Shown here one piece after another: positions 20,906 through 32,920 of a stretch of 64,000 nt of DNA; the first letter of the stretch is position 1, and each line of letters starts with the position of its first letter. Both the position numbers and the translations under genes were made by a program. The notes under the pieces were generated by a model. The model saw only the letters and a program-made list of their open reading frames with translations, had not been told where the DNA came from and made no database searches. The stretch covers positions 1 to 64,000 of the forward strand of contig JAMKCH010056532.1 in the NCBI GenBank assembly GCA_023653785.1, read 5' to 3'. Source of the DNA: Ophioderma brevispina (lineage: Eukaryota > Echinodermata > Ophiuroidea > Amphilepidida > Ophiodermatidae).

Positions 20906-21957
20906 ATAATAATTTTTGTAAAAAAAATGGATGAGAACACCGTCTTGGTGGTAATGATACGGGTGACATTGTGAAACCCCGTGAAACACCGATTCTGTTG
21001 GGACTCTCAGGAGAGGAGTTAGAAAAAAACAGGGTTGTAATTTTCAAATCTCATTATCAAAAAACTATCTATAGGTTCAAAAGAAGATATTTTAGACATG
21101 AATTCACAAAATTTCTACTGCAAAGCCACGGCCACGAGTGAGTCGCCCGCGGCCAGCACTTTCGTGCCCATATGTGTTGGTACGAGACGTCTCGCACTTT
21201 TTATGACTTAGTGCATTTTCTAGACCTCAGCTCATTGAGTTTGTGAGTTGTGGTCATGATTGGTGAACGAATAAAGTCCAGCCTGCGTGTGTGGTGCAAA
21301 AGAGCAGACAGCTGATTCATATCATTACGGCATAGGCTTCCCCTTTACAGGCCACCAATTCACAGAAGTCTTGAAATTGAGGCTTGTGTTCGAAAAAGAT
21401 TAAGCTCATGGTTTAAATAGTAAGTTGACAGTAGGTTCAAACTATATGACTAAATCTGTATTGAGCCCTCTTGTATTGTCTTGGATCTGTCGTTCAGATT
21501 TTTTGTATTGATTTTTCTTAAAATACGTTCGGCGTTCGGCTGGGTTGGTCCCCGTGTGCATGAGATGTTCCCTAAGTTACTCTTCACAGCCATGTTACTA
21601 GACCATCAGACTAACAAAACAGTGAGGGTAGAATTTTGCTACCCCGCGCACTTTTTTCGCTAGAGGGCATTTTCAAATGGCGCCACCACCAAAATGCCAT
21701 TTAACACCATATAATGCAATTTTAATAGCCATTATATTGGGGTGAAAGGCCCCAGTTTGTTAGTGTTTTTCTATTATGTTTTTTAAGGGTATTCTGGGTT
21801 TGTAAAAATAGGTCTTGGTAATGTGGTGGGATAGTTTCCTGGTCTCCGATCAGCTAAGTGTGATTGATGATAATTTGTACAAACTCAGCATCAGATGATT
21901 ATGAAAGACTTTGGATGGCGGGTTCAAAGGTGGTACTACTCCTTTAACATGCGGTGA
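20906..21957. other. no recognised feature; precedes retrotransposon fragment
   Basis: No repeat partner or gene was recognised. The last few hundred bases may be 5' sequence of the retrotransposon that becomes readable at 21958, but stops interrupt the frame there. Confidence 0.35.
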
Positions 21958-23165
21958 CTTATTTTCCCTGTTGAAGGAACCAATATAGATGTAACTGAGG
22001 ATCTCTACAATCAGTTATTATCGGAAAGGTCAATCAAATGGGAAAATGAGTGTGAAGATGGTGCCCCACATATTCTTATTATGGGTGACTTCAATGGTAG
22101 GATAGGTAGTAAAATTCATGGTGGGGATCCAGTTCTTAACACTAATGGGGTGCGCCTACTTAATTTCTGTGATGATGCTTGTCTTAACATTATAAATTGT
22201 TCTCGTAAGTGTTTCGGGAAATTAACTTGGTTTCGGCACCCGCACTCTAGTTGTATAGATTATTTTCTTGCATCGGGTACCACTGATAATTTTATTGAGA
22301 AAATGGTCGTTGATGAGGATAGGAATTTCCATATTGGGAGCGATTATAATGTTCTATTTCTTCATCTTACGATTTACTTCTGGCAATCAACCTAGCTCTT
22401 ATAAGTCAAACTCTGTTCATAATATGTGGAATATCTCTCATGATCAAGACTGGTCTTCCTATCAGCAGTTGATTTCGGAAAAAATCGCCAATTTGGATGT
22501 TAATAAATTTAATGACCCTGATCTTTTGTGGAATTCCTGGAAAAACACACTTCTCACTATTACTGAAGACACCATTGGTTATAAGCAAGTCAATAGTTCA
22601 GGTAAACAATGGTGGGATGAGTCAATAAATGATGCCATTAATGAAAGGAAACAAGCATGCAAAGAGCACCGCAAGTGGTCTAAGGAGGATGTGCAAAACA
22701 AAGAGAGGGGCGATGCTTTGTGGGAGGATTATAAGATAAAGAAGTTGCGTGCTAAAAAACTTATTCAGCAGAAGATTATGGAAAATGAGATTTAATAGGT
22801 GTGTTAAGATTGCTCAGGCCGGTAATACCTCTTGTAAAGATTTTTGGAAGGACTTAAGGGGTAAGAAGAAAAAGGACAATAACTTCAATTCATTGATGGT
22901 TCCCAATTCAAATAAGATTACTACGGATAAAGAGGTGATGAAAAGTTCTATAATGAACTATTGGAACACTTTAGGAAAGATGAACAGAGAATTAAGCGAT
23001 TGTTATAATAGTGGTCATGTGAAAACACATGTGAATAATATAAGAAGGGGGTTACTTGCCGCCACTCTATCCTTCAAATGTACTTGATGATATTCACTTT
23101 TCCTTTGAATGATGTGAAGGGTAGTGTATTACGTGCTAAGAACAAAAGGCCCCAGGGAGAAAAAT
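21958..23165 (+). pseudogene. non-LTR retrotransposon fragment: endonuclease and linker
   Basis: The frame open from about 21958 reads into an apurinic-type endonuclease (EEP) domain. Visible landmarks are ILIMGDFNGRIG (catalytic Asp/Asn block), a later SCIDYFLAS (the usual IDY block) and GSDYNVLF, where the family's catalytic His of SDH is replaced by Tyr. A frameshift near 22370 leads into a Trp/Lys-rich linker (WWDESINDAINERKQ, then LWEDYKIKKLRAKKL). A second frameshift near 22790 continues as DFWKDLRGKKKKD. A third frame near 23070 reaches a segment like the entry to a reverse transcriptase (NKRPQG). The palm domain is missing. With at least three frameshifts and a changed catalytic residue it is dead. 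The clade is uncertain among EEP-bearing families. Confidence 0.88.
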
Positions 23166-23612
23166 TGTAAATTTTCAATTTATTAATTTCTTAGCATTTC
23201 GGATAGCACATATAATATATTTTGTTTATTTATCTCACCTCACTCGCAAATATTATTTCTTTTCATTTATATCCATTTTAATATATTTCCTCCCCATTGA
23301 CTTATGTAGGTTTAACGGTGTTTCTGTTTTTTCTGATTTTACTTGTGTTTTGGGCATGAACAAAAAGTAGCTATTTTCTCTCCTGTCAAACATACTCTGC
23401 AACCATGTAAAGGTCGACTGGACCACGCCGAGTAGACATTTCTTATTTTCTTACATTTTCGTACCTCAAACAGTATCCTGAGCATATCGCAGCACAATTT
23501 TAAAATTGAACATCGGGAAAGTGTTAAATTTCAAGGATAACTATAACCCTAACTGACCGGGCCTTCGCCTGTTTTCGCGAACGCGTAACAAGATGCTGGA
23601 GTTGTATTGACC
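23166..23612. other. no recognised feature
   Basis: This is AT-rich sequence between the truncated retrotransposon and the duplicated 23613 repeat. I see no continuation of the reverse transcriptase here. Confidence 0.4.
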
Positions 23613-24545
23613 CCGTTACTGACGTCAGAGTAACCCGTTTGTAACAAGCTCACACGTGGGCTAACCGCACCGCACACACCAGATATCTCCTCCTTATCGG
23701 TTTCTCTGTCTGGAACTTGAATAAATCTATTCTTTTTCTGCACCGCATTCCTCCTTTCGGTCGGTTGGCCGCTGGTGCACCCGTCTGACAATACAGCAAC
23801 ATTATTATCGTAATGTTAAGGCACCAATCAAGAAAAAATTATGCCATAATGATACAACACGTACGACGCATATACCGCGATAAGTCCAACTGTACGTATG
23901 CAAGAAAAATATATAAATATAATCTGTGGCCACCGCATCGTCCGTTCCACCACGATGACGATCATGACGCGTTACGTGTATCGCGTATTGTGTTACTACT
24001 CGGCACACTCTTGGGATTGGATTTTGACCGGAGAAAGTGGGTAGGTGAGTGGTCGGTAAGGAGGGGAAGTGATGTAAGGGGAACATGAGAGGATTGAGGG
24101 GGTGGAGTGGGAAATCTTGTGGAAGTATATTGGGTGGACTAGGTTGGTTCGATAAAGTAGGATGGTCGTAGAGGAAAGGAAGTCGCCCGTAATTACGTCA
24201 GAGTAACAAGTTGTAACAAGCTCCCAACGTGGGCTAACCGAACCGCACACTCCAGATATCTCTCCTTGTCGGTTTCTTTTCTGGGAACTTGAAATAAAGC
24301 TAGTTCTGTTCTGATTCTCCTTGTCGGTACGGGCACCGCTGGTGCAGCCGTTGACAATACAGCGCATTATAATCGATTTTTAAGGCATCACATCAAGAAA
24401 AATTATGCCATATGATACAACACTACGACACATATCCAACGAGAAGTCAGGCTGGTTTACGTAAGGTGCAAGCAAATTGGGCCACTCGCACGTCCGTTCC
24501 ACGATGACGACCGTGACGCGTATCGCGTTTTGTTCTCTACGCGGC
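23613..24545. repeat. direct duplication of a CpG-rich segment with a CRE-like motif
   Basis: 23613-23990 and 24186-24545 share, in order, ACGTCAGAGTAAC, GTAACAAGCT…ACGTGGGCTAACCG, CCAGATATCTC, TCGGTTTCT…GGAACTTGAA(A)TAAA, GCCGCTGGTGCA or equivalent, GACAATACAGC, AAGAAAAATTATGCCAT and CGTCCGTTCCAC…GATGACGA. The first copy begins with a full TGACGTCA palindrome (23620-23627). On the minus strand both copies read GCTSG… followed later by SGVCG-x-VSPR. This is faintly like the start of a zinc-coordinating (THAP-like) N-terminus, but the frame does not continue and I do not call a gene. Confidence 0.75.
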
Positions 24546-24811
24546 GTCACTTTCTGGTCACAGCTTGCCGCGCTGATATCACTTTTCATTTGGATTTCCT
24601 TTGAACGCTTGTCCAAAACACAATGATATTATGGCCCAATTTTTTATCAAATCTACAGTTTCTCAAATACTGCTTCAGGCAGATTTTACATTGATACAAT
24701 ACCATATGAATGAAACCATTTTTTGCTGGTATGAATAAGTCTGTTTAAAGCATGTCCATGGACTTTTAAAGAGCTTTTAAGGGCATCAAGTAATATTGGT
24801 TTCCATTAGAC

Positions 24812-25239
24812 TATTTGCGCAATCCCCGAAATGCAATCGCATTGGTGCCCATTTCATCCTGGACTTGTTACCAGAGTCATGTTTACCTACACTCCAATTT
24901 TGTTGTTCGTTTCGCTGTCGCCGACAGTGCCTAAAATTCAATACAAAGTACCCTTTTCACGTGAAGTTAATCTTGTAGAAGAATATCTATGGAACAAAAA
25001 TCAATCGAGGCACTGGTTGTTGAATTCACGACAAAAACGTGATCTTTTCGCGCTTAACTGTGCCCCACTTGTACCTGACGGATGATACACAATTGTAGTG
25101 CAACGTCACAGATAGAGCGTAAGTTTTCTGGTAATTTTTGTTACGCTCCTAACCGTATGTTTTTAGCCGTCTTGAGCGTAAATGTTCCCGTATGGAAATG
25201 GGCCCCGAATGAGATGCAGTTCGGGGAATCGCGCAAATA
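24812..25239. mobile_element. inverted-repeat element, TATTTGCGC ends
   Basis: The left arm TATTTGCGCAATCCCCGAAA…GGTGCCCATTTCAT pairs with the right arm ATGGAAATGGGCCCCGAA…GGGGAATCGCGCAAATA. Arms are about 48 bp and imperfect. The interior has no meaningful frame. No convincing target duplication is visible, so superfamily assignment is open. Confidence 0.6.
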
Positions 25240-26261
25240 TGTATCTCATTCGCTCTAAATGAAATAACCCGGACCATTCCACTTTTCATGGTGATAGGTG
25301 TGAAGGTCATCAATATTTAGAGAATAAAAGAAAGAAAAGAGAGATTTTTTGTTTTGGCCATCTTAGATGGGTCATAATGGGATGGGCATCCAATATTTTG
25401 AGTGGGTGGATCCGGCCGCATTTTTCGTCATTCTATTTAGTAATTGTGTAATGTTTGCTTTTTATCGACAGAATTTATTTAATTTAATAAAACACAAAAA
25501 CACATTATATTCATATTTTATTAATTTAATAATTGCAACCCCTCCTGAAAACAATGTTTCAATCCAAGGAACCAAGTCAGCGCGCGGTGATCGTCACGCG
25601 CGTAATTGTATTTGTTTACAACCGCGACATGCCACGCAGCATAAACCCGCCGTTTGCGCGGGTCAGATATTCGATACAACACCCCCGCGTAATTGCTGCA
25701 CGAACTATCCATCTATTACCCATTTATGGATGGCGGAAGCTTCGACCTAAACCAATCAAATTTTCTTGTTAACTGGATAAACCACGGCCCACGATAAGAT
25801 CGCTGATTAAATGGGGGGGGGGCGGTGAGTGTTGGTGCAAACTATGGAGTTCTTTAGTTGTAAACTGAAATTAAGAATTCAGAATACCCATTTCCTTTCA
25901 TATAAGCAAAAATGGCCAGCCAAACAACAAACAAACGGTTGTAATATTTTTAGGCTAACATTGGAAACTCGCCGTATTGTACGTGAATAGGGCAAAATTT
26001 GGGATGTCTTAGGGTTATGGACGTCAAACGGTTTGTCTATCGTAGTGTATTTGATAACATAAATAGAAGATCCATAGCTATACATTTGTACTAAATTTAC
26101 TACCATGGGTATTATTTTTGTTTGGCATAATACTCCCGATGGATTAGACAATTACAGAAAATACCCTTAGACGTTTGATAACATTCGTCTTCCCCGGTGG
26201 GGGGGGGGGTTACCACAGTTTCTTCCGGTGCACTTAAATGCCAAAGCGGTCATCAAAGCTT
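25240..26261. other. no recognised feature
   Basis: Contains a 127-codon frame (25367-25750) without motifs and G-runs at about 25813 and 26198. Nothing here is supported as a gene or transposon. Confidence 0.4.
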
Positions 26262-27000
26262 CCGGGTAATTGTTTTTTCTCATCCTTTCTGGTCATTTTA
26301 AATCGAAAAAATGTGAAAGTAGCCCCTTGCCCGGCGGGTTAGGTATGCCGCCAATTCGAAGTGGAGGGTTGGTGGGTTGCCCTACCCAAGATAACTTTAT
26401 GCTACATTTTTTGAAACTATCTTCACATTATGGCTCCGAAAACTCTGTTTTATGTAAAATTTATCAATTGCTATCAATTAGAACTGAAACCGCATGAAAA
26501 TCCATATTCCTACTTATTAGTGCGCAAAATTGGATTTTCTTTGGAAATAAAATTACTATTGCCAACATTCGCGAACTTAGTGAAACGTCAGGGTGGGTAC
26601 GCTATAGCAGTTGTGTGGTACTTTCCGTTAAAAGCTTTCTGGTAATCGAGTTCCTCGTCCTTTTCGTGGTTATTTTAGCGAAAACAAAATACGAAGGAGC
26701 ACATTCACCGGTGTTAGGGTATGCCGTTGAAGTCGAAGGGTAAGAGGTGCTCGTTGCCACCAAAAGATATTTTTGGTACATTTTTTTATAAATATTATGC
26801 ACATTATAGCTCTAAAAGTCTGTTTTTGTAAGAACTATTGAATTGTCATCATTTAGTGCTGAAAACCGCATGAAAATCGGACATTCCTACCTGTTTTTGG
26901 CGCAAAATGGATTTTCGAAAATTTTCCGTGGAAAATGCTAATTTTGCCGACTCGCGGACTTTATGACGTCATTGTGACGCCACACTAGGTATGTTGGTAC
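26262..27000 (+). repeat. two-copy tandem duplication, about 375 bp each
   Basis: 26262-26642 and 26643-27000 share GGT(A)TTTTA..GAAAA, TTAGG-TATGCCG, TATGC-ACATTATGGCTC/ACATTATAGCTC, AACCGCATGAAAATC, TTCCTAC, GCGCAAAATTGGATTTTC, a short TTGCCGAC or TTGCCAAC stretch and CGCGAACTT/CGCGGACTT. The copies are well diverged. The second contains a TGACGTCA palindrome (26964-26971). Confidence 0.7.
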
Positions 27001-27845
27001 TTATTTGGTACTTATTTTGGTATCAGTGGAAAGAAGAGGATCATAGCTATTCACTGGTATCAAAATCATAAGCATCGGGTACATTATAACGAATTCTCGA
27101 GGGGATAACCACCCTGTGTCTTGCCTTCCTAAAACTCATTGTCAATTGAAATCACAATTTTAAGAAAATGGCATTTTAATTAGTAAGTTGAACGAAACTT
27201 ACCTGGAAGATGAAGTTTAACTACGGTTCTATACATGTATAAGGGATTGAAGTAAACGTGTAGGGAATTTAAAATTTTCGTGTGCAATGTCCTCGTTCGT
27301 GGGCAGATAAATATAATTAAGAAATTCACAGGCAAGCGCACACGCAAAATATTGCTCGAGAGAATCAACCTTGTCCTGCGCTACCTGGCAGAATCACAGA
27401 GCGTATTATACTGCCCTCAACATGTAGATAGCAGTCTTCTCTGGACTGTTGGGTTGTTTGTTTTGCTTAATTAAATTGCGCTCATGACAAATCTTTTGAG
27501 CTTCTATCGTAAACAGTGTTTTCTGCACGACATGTATCCTACAACTTTCGAGGTATGCAAATTTAAGGTAATGTGGAAGTGACTAGGATGTGATTTGAAT
27601 ATTGTCAATTTAAAATGTTGATAGAGGATAATTAAAGCAGAAAGCATTCTGCGTACTGCTTTCTTTACGCTGGCCTTTACGCACTCGCAGTCATAGCGTA
27701 GGGATCCTTCTTGGTGCGCATGTGCCATGATGTGCCTGCCCCGTTTGAAGTTCTCCACGCGAATTTTTTGCGCTTTACATTTATTTTTTGCCTCGTTTCA
27801 TGTGCGTAAATACCATTTGTTAATCACTCCATGAGCACTCGTTGT
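27001..27845. other. no recognised feature
   Basis: AT-rich sequence without repeat partner or credible open frame. Confidence 0.4.
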
Positions 27846-28113
27846 CAAACCACTCGAAAATGGATTGTTTGTGAAATTTTCCCACTCAAAAGAGTGAATA
27901 CATCCTCTCCATACAGAGTGGAATTTCCACTCGTTTGAGGATTAAAACGAAGGACAACCGAAAGCGAGTGAAATCCCTGTTTTGGAGTGATGTTCACTCT
28001 TTTTGAGTGGCATTCCCTCATATTTAAGTACAACCACTCATTTTGGAGTGGTATTTAAAGATTTCACTCTTTTGGGGAGTGAAAATCACTCGGTTTTTAC
28101 ATTTAGAGAGTGT
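27846..28113. repeat. cluster of CACTC/GAGTG palindromes
   Basis: At least four near-palindromes occur in 270 bp: CCACTCAAAAGAGTG, CACTCTTTTTGAGTGG, CCACTCATTTTGGAGTGG and CACTCTTTTGGGGAGTG. Further single CACTC or GAGTG hexamers lie between them. Each can form a 5-7 bp stem with an A/T-rich loop. No terminal repeats define the edges. Confidence 0.8.
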
Positions 28114-29441
28114 ATGTGTTTTAATAATGCGTTGCACAATTTTCCAACGAGTGTTGGCCCTTATGAACAAATATGGGGGGCACAACACCACGCCCCTAGG
28201 TACGACCCTGATCATAACATGCAATTTCCTTAAATGTGGTGGTTTTTATGACAATTCACGAAACAAAATTTCAGAACGTCTGTTGCAGGTTTTGCCCCTT
28301 ACACGAGCCAAAGCCTATATCACATTTTTTTGAAAATGAGTCGCACATGCCATTGCCTTTATTTCTAAATGTAGAGTTTTAAGTCTTAAAAGTTTCCTAT
28401 AGTCTTATGGCCTTTTTCGTTTCGCCTGGAAAAAGGAAGAGAGGGTGTTATAAGACCAGTTTGCAGTGACTACGAGTACGTTTATTTTTGACCTCTGACC
28501 TACTGCATGCACAATGGCAGTAGGGATGGGCAAGATACTATAACATCTCCTTTTTATGGAACAAAAAAACAGAAAAAAAGGACTACTCACTTTTCTTTGT
28601 GTGTGAGTAAACAATGCTTATATAAAAATCACTATGTGGACAGTAGTCCTCTTTAAAGTCCACATAATTAGCATGATATGAATGAGTCAGTAATCAGACA
28701 ATTTTTATTATGCATTGTAACTTTCGTGAGCTGATGAGTCAAGTTCAAAAATAAATTTGTGATACCCAGGAAAATAGCTCAGTGTCCTGACTGAAATTTG
28801 TTTGTGTAGTCGCTTTTAAAATAACCCAACAAGTTTGTAGCTAACCAAACATGGATTAAAATCCAAACAGTTGTAAAACTTTCAAAATTTTTTACTTTTT
28901 CATTTTGTTTTATCTTTCAAATACTTTCTCTTTCTCTCCAAAGTTCAATATTTTGGGAATCTTTTTCTTCTGACGGTCCGTTATACTTGACATCTACTAA
29001 CTTTAACACATTAATGTCAATTTTTGTTTGACATTTTAACTTTGGCAAATCACATTACTTTTATGGAACCGTTCGGTAGGTAACCTGTCATTTACCTTCT
29101 GCCGTTAGATTTCATAGTCTACGTTTAGTGCATTAAATACTTTCAAAAATTTATTTATTCCATGTTGCTTTGTCATTGCCTTATACATGCTCAATAGAGT
29201 CATTTGTAACTCCAAAAGAGTCATTTGACAAAATCTTTTGAGATAGCTGGGGCTTTTTTTACCGTGCGAACCAGATCTCGTAGTAAATTATCAACTTTTT
29301 AGCGACTGATGGTTCTGAGTCCTGCTGCAGTGCGTTCTTTTGTCTTGTCTGGTTGTTTCGCGATCTTTGACGGTGATTTGCGACTTTCCCCGGTTTTTCT
29401 TTCTTCTTGGTTTTCTCTTTGTTGTTCTAATCATAAACTAA
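28114..29441. other. no recognised feature; possible 3' flank of Gypsy element
   Basis: AT-rich. For the minus-strand Gypsy remnant that ends at 29442 this is where a downstream LTR would lie. I could not find a second LTR copy to confirm one. Confidence 0.35.
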
Positions 29442-30660
29442 CTAACTGGTTTTGGCGTTAATGGAGGCGGACCTTCTTGAGTTTTGCGAAGATGTACTCT
29501 GTTTGCGCCTGTAGACTCTCTGTGAGGTTTCAACTAGGTAAGATCGCTCGTCGAGCCTTTGTGTCACAACTCCTTTCTCCCAGGTTTTATTTCCAGGACT
29601 AACTGTTTTTTCATTCCGCACCCACCGTGTCTCCCTCATCTAAGGTTGAAGATCTTCGCGCTGATTTGTTGAAGTCTGAGCTTGCTTGTCAAGTTTAGTC
29701 TTCATCTGTGCCTCCGTTATCACAAGTCTTGGCTGTAGGAGATTTGCTGAAGTTGGGAGAAGTGTTCGCGTTCTGCGATTCATCAGACGTGCGATGGACT
29801 TGATCCAAGGCCTTGCGACGGTGTTTGGCGATGATCTAAAATCGCGATGAGGAGGGGTCACTTCCAGCTTTCTTAGTCTTGGGGATGGATTCTCCTGCAG
29901 TTTTCTCATGGCGGATTCTGACTTGCCATTTGCTGTCTATTGCCTGAACTGCTAGTCAGGTGTTCAAAGTCCCACTCTTTGGCAACATTGGCAGGGCTTC
30001 TGATGTGTATTGGGGTCCATTATCACTCACAACTTGTGTTGGGGTTGCCGTATAACTGCGAAGTATTTTTAGTTTCTTCTTTATCACCGTTTCGCTAGAT
30101 GATCCGGCAAGACATCCACTTCCCAGAAATTACTGTAAAAATCTACCTGATTAGATGAGCCTTCCCATTCCAGGTAAAAAGATCAGTTCCTACGCGTTCC
30201 CATGGGCTTGAAGGGCGAATATGTGACATGAGACTTCTTTCTGCTGTGAGTTCGCATAGGTTCTAACACACTCCAGAGGTTGATATGAAGTGTTTGATTT
30301 CACTTGTCATGCCTGGCCAAAACATGCCTTCGCTGCTCTCGTAGCATCCATCAACACCAAGATGGATGAGTGTATTTGTCCTTCATATCTCCGCGAAGTT
30401 CTGCGGGATTACTACTCTCTGTCCTTTAAACACTAGGCCATCTTGGCTACAATTTTCTTCCCTGTAGCTGTAGTAGGGAGTTAACTGTTCATGGCAGATG
30501 CCTTTTTCTGTCCATCCATTGATTATTGGCTGCTTCTAAGAGCTGAAGTTGTTTCATCATCAGCTTCTGTCTAGACTCGCTCTGGTCCAAAACCGCTCGT
30601 CCCTTATTGGTAAGTATGTCACTGTGTTTCACTATCTTCAAACTGATTCATTGAGATGGT
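29442..30660 (-). pseudogene. Ty3/Gypsy pol remnant: integrase region
   Basis: Read on the minus strand from about 30480 downwards, three frames together show a Ty3/Gypsy integrase. First comes a segment ending GQRVVIPQ, then a zinc-finger-like block (HLGVDGCYES … MFWPGMTSEI) lacking a clean CxxC pair. Next comes PWERVGTDLF at the start of the catalytic core. Late in the core a NRRTRTLLPTSANLLQPRL segment is followed by a C-terminal domain with KTWEKGVVTQRLDERSYLVE and a VYRR motif. These blocks are in the family's usual order. Stops and frameshifts break the core, and its catalytic Asp and Glu cannot be followed with confidence. Sequence above 30480 is too decayed to assign to RNase H. No LTRs were identified. 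Confidence 0.85.
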
Positions 30661-30859
30661 GTTCTGTTAGCCGGATAGTGTCGTAAGACGGGTGAATTTT
30701 TTTTTTTTTTAACAATGTACTATAAATGGTGCTTATTTGTTTTCTTTTTCACCGTCCTAAGTTGTAATTTTTTTTCTTTCTTTCATTCAACACTCTAGGT
30801 GATTTTTTTTCTTTCAACTCTAAGGGTGCATTTTTTTCTCAAAATTTCCTAACCCCCCT
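30661..30859. other. T-rich spacer
   Basis: Contains several T-runs of 10 or more and CACCGTCCTAAG-like short repeats. No gene. Confidence 0.4.
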
Positions 30860-32920
30860 GGATATCTATGGGTGGGGGCGTCCCAGAGCCTGTCCCTTCG
30901 TACCGCATTTAGCGTCTTACGTGTAAGCGCGTTTGCCACGCGTAACCACCCCCGTCGCAACGAACCACGCATACGCGCCGCTTTAAACGCGTACAACCAA
31001 ATGGTCATTTACCATAGCAACCGAGCACATTTTCGTTGATTTTTTTCAGCCATTTCTTACCGGATTTCATCCAAAGATATGCGCTTACCCGTCCGGTATC
31101 CTCAGGCACCTTTCACGTGAATTCGGCGCAATATGGATCGAAACTGTCAGAGCCTTTCGTCAGCGAACATATACATCATAACATACATACTACCTCCAAC
31201 ATTTTTGGCAAATTATAGAAAGACTAGCGGAGCCCGCGCTTCGCGCGAGCTCCCCCCGCTAGGCCCGCGCTTTTGCGCGCGGGCCTCCCGTAGTTGATGA
31301 ACGGGATCGTCAACATGAAGCTGAATCGATCCACTGACAAATTGACACCCTATGGCGAGACCACCGCAACCAAACCCGTTCTCCCTGAACGTTAGCATGT
31401 TTAGGACTCCCCCGAGTCGCTGCCCTTTTAATAACTCAAATATTCGCTTACCTACATATCCTATAGCTCTGTAGTTAACCGTTTCTAAGGAACGTCTGCT
31501 ATTATTTATCCCCGTATACTCTTTCCGTAGGCCTATATTTTATTTTTTCTCGTATTTTTTAAAAAATAGTAAACTCATATTTAATCAAATCCCGTATAAA
31601 TAGCCGTGTACCTTTTCTCTCAAAAAGTACTCCCCGTGGGATAACACGTAGTTTCCCCGTATTTTCCACATATTTTCTCTAACTCCTCAAACTCCCAATA
31701 AAAAGTTCTCGTCCACTCAATAGTTTTATGACCCCTCGCGTCACAACACACCCCGTAGTCGTATTTTTTATTTCTCGCAGTTTACAAGCATATCCGATAG
31801 CTTTAGGCCTATTTTTTAAATATTAATATTCAATTTTCATCCCGTAATTTTTCCCCGCATATTGTAATTTTTTTTCTTTCTCAAAACTCGTGGGGTAAAC
31901 TATTAGACAACCAAAGCGAAATCACATGGCTTTTCTTGACCATTTTTTCTTTCCCCACACCGTTGGCACTATTTATAAGAGCCTGTCACTTGCGTACCGC
32001 ACATAGTGTCTGATACGTGTAACCTCCCGTTGGCACGCGTAACCACCCTCGTAAAGCACCACGCATACTCGCCCCTTATAACGCGTACAAACAGAATGTA
32101 ATTTTCATAGCAACCGATCACATTTTCGTTGATTTTTCAGCCCATATCTGAACAGATTTCGTCCAAATGAGCTTAGAAGCCGTCCGGTATCTTCACGCAC
32201 CTTTCATGCGACAGAGCCTTTCAAGTTGACAGAGCCTTTTGCGAACAAAACAGACAACCATATACATAAAACATTAGCCAATTATATTAAAAACGAGCTG
32301 GGAGGCCCGCGCTTCGCGCGGCTCCCGCTAGTTGAGTTAACGGGAGCGATCACTGCAACTGGAGCGTCACTGCAAATTGGGACACATTAATGCCCGGACA
32401 TTATGCCGAGACTACCGGGGAAGAGGCAACCAAACCCGTCACCTGAACTTGAGGACTCCCCGAGTCGCAACCTTTTGTGTATTTTTTAAACTCAATGCCC
32501 CGTAGCCTATGTAGTTTACCATATCCATACGACAATCAAGCGAAAAACCTGACTTGTTTTCCTTGTCTCCTTACCGCATACGTGTTACGCTGAGCGCCCC
32601 TTTTGCCACGCTAATCGACCTCGCGTCTTAAACGCGTGACCGCCCGTTTACCCGCTTCACGTCACACGCCCGCCGCAACGCACCACGCATAAGCGCCGCT
32701 TAGTAACTCGTACAAACAAATGTTAATTTTCCATAGCAACCGAGCACATTTTCGTTGATTTTTCAGCCATTTATGAACGGAATTCATCCAAATATAGTTT
32801 CGGATCCGTCCGAAATCGTCACGCACCTTTCATGTGAATTTAACGCTCTTTGCAGCAAAACTGGCGGAGCCTTTCGTGCACAAACCCACGGAGTTTGAGA
32901 AGAAAGAAATTAAAATATAC
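30860..32920 (-). mobile_element. tandem array of three Helitron-like elements
   Basis: The section with GCGTACCGCA…ACGTGTAA…CACGCGTAACC…ACGCGTACAA…CATAGCAACCGA-CACATTTTCGTTGATTTTTCAGCC occurs three times in the same orientation (30880-31210, 31960-32250, 32560-32890). The second and third units each start, at 31224 and about 32297, with a GC-rich hairpin containing CCCGCGCTTCGCGCG. Read on the minus strand the hairpin at 31224 is followed by CTAG and then T. Helitrons end in a hairpin plus CTRR and insert between A and T, so this fits a minus-strand Helitron 3' end. The first unit keeps only the distal section, and the third lacks the middle CCCGTAT section. No RepHel frame is present, so all are non-autonomous. 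Confidence 0.65.

Noticed and set aside
23613..24367. THAP-type zinc finger gene pair on the minus strand.
   Set aside because: Only GCTSG and a few basic residues resemble the family. The Cys/His ligands and the rest of the domain are missing.
25367..25750. 127-codon plus-strand frame.
   Set aside because: Low-complexity Ile/Asn/Phe-rich start, no domain, no splice context, and competing frames on the other strand.
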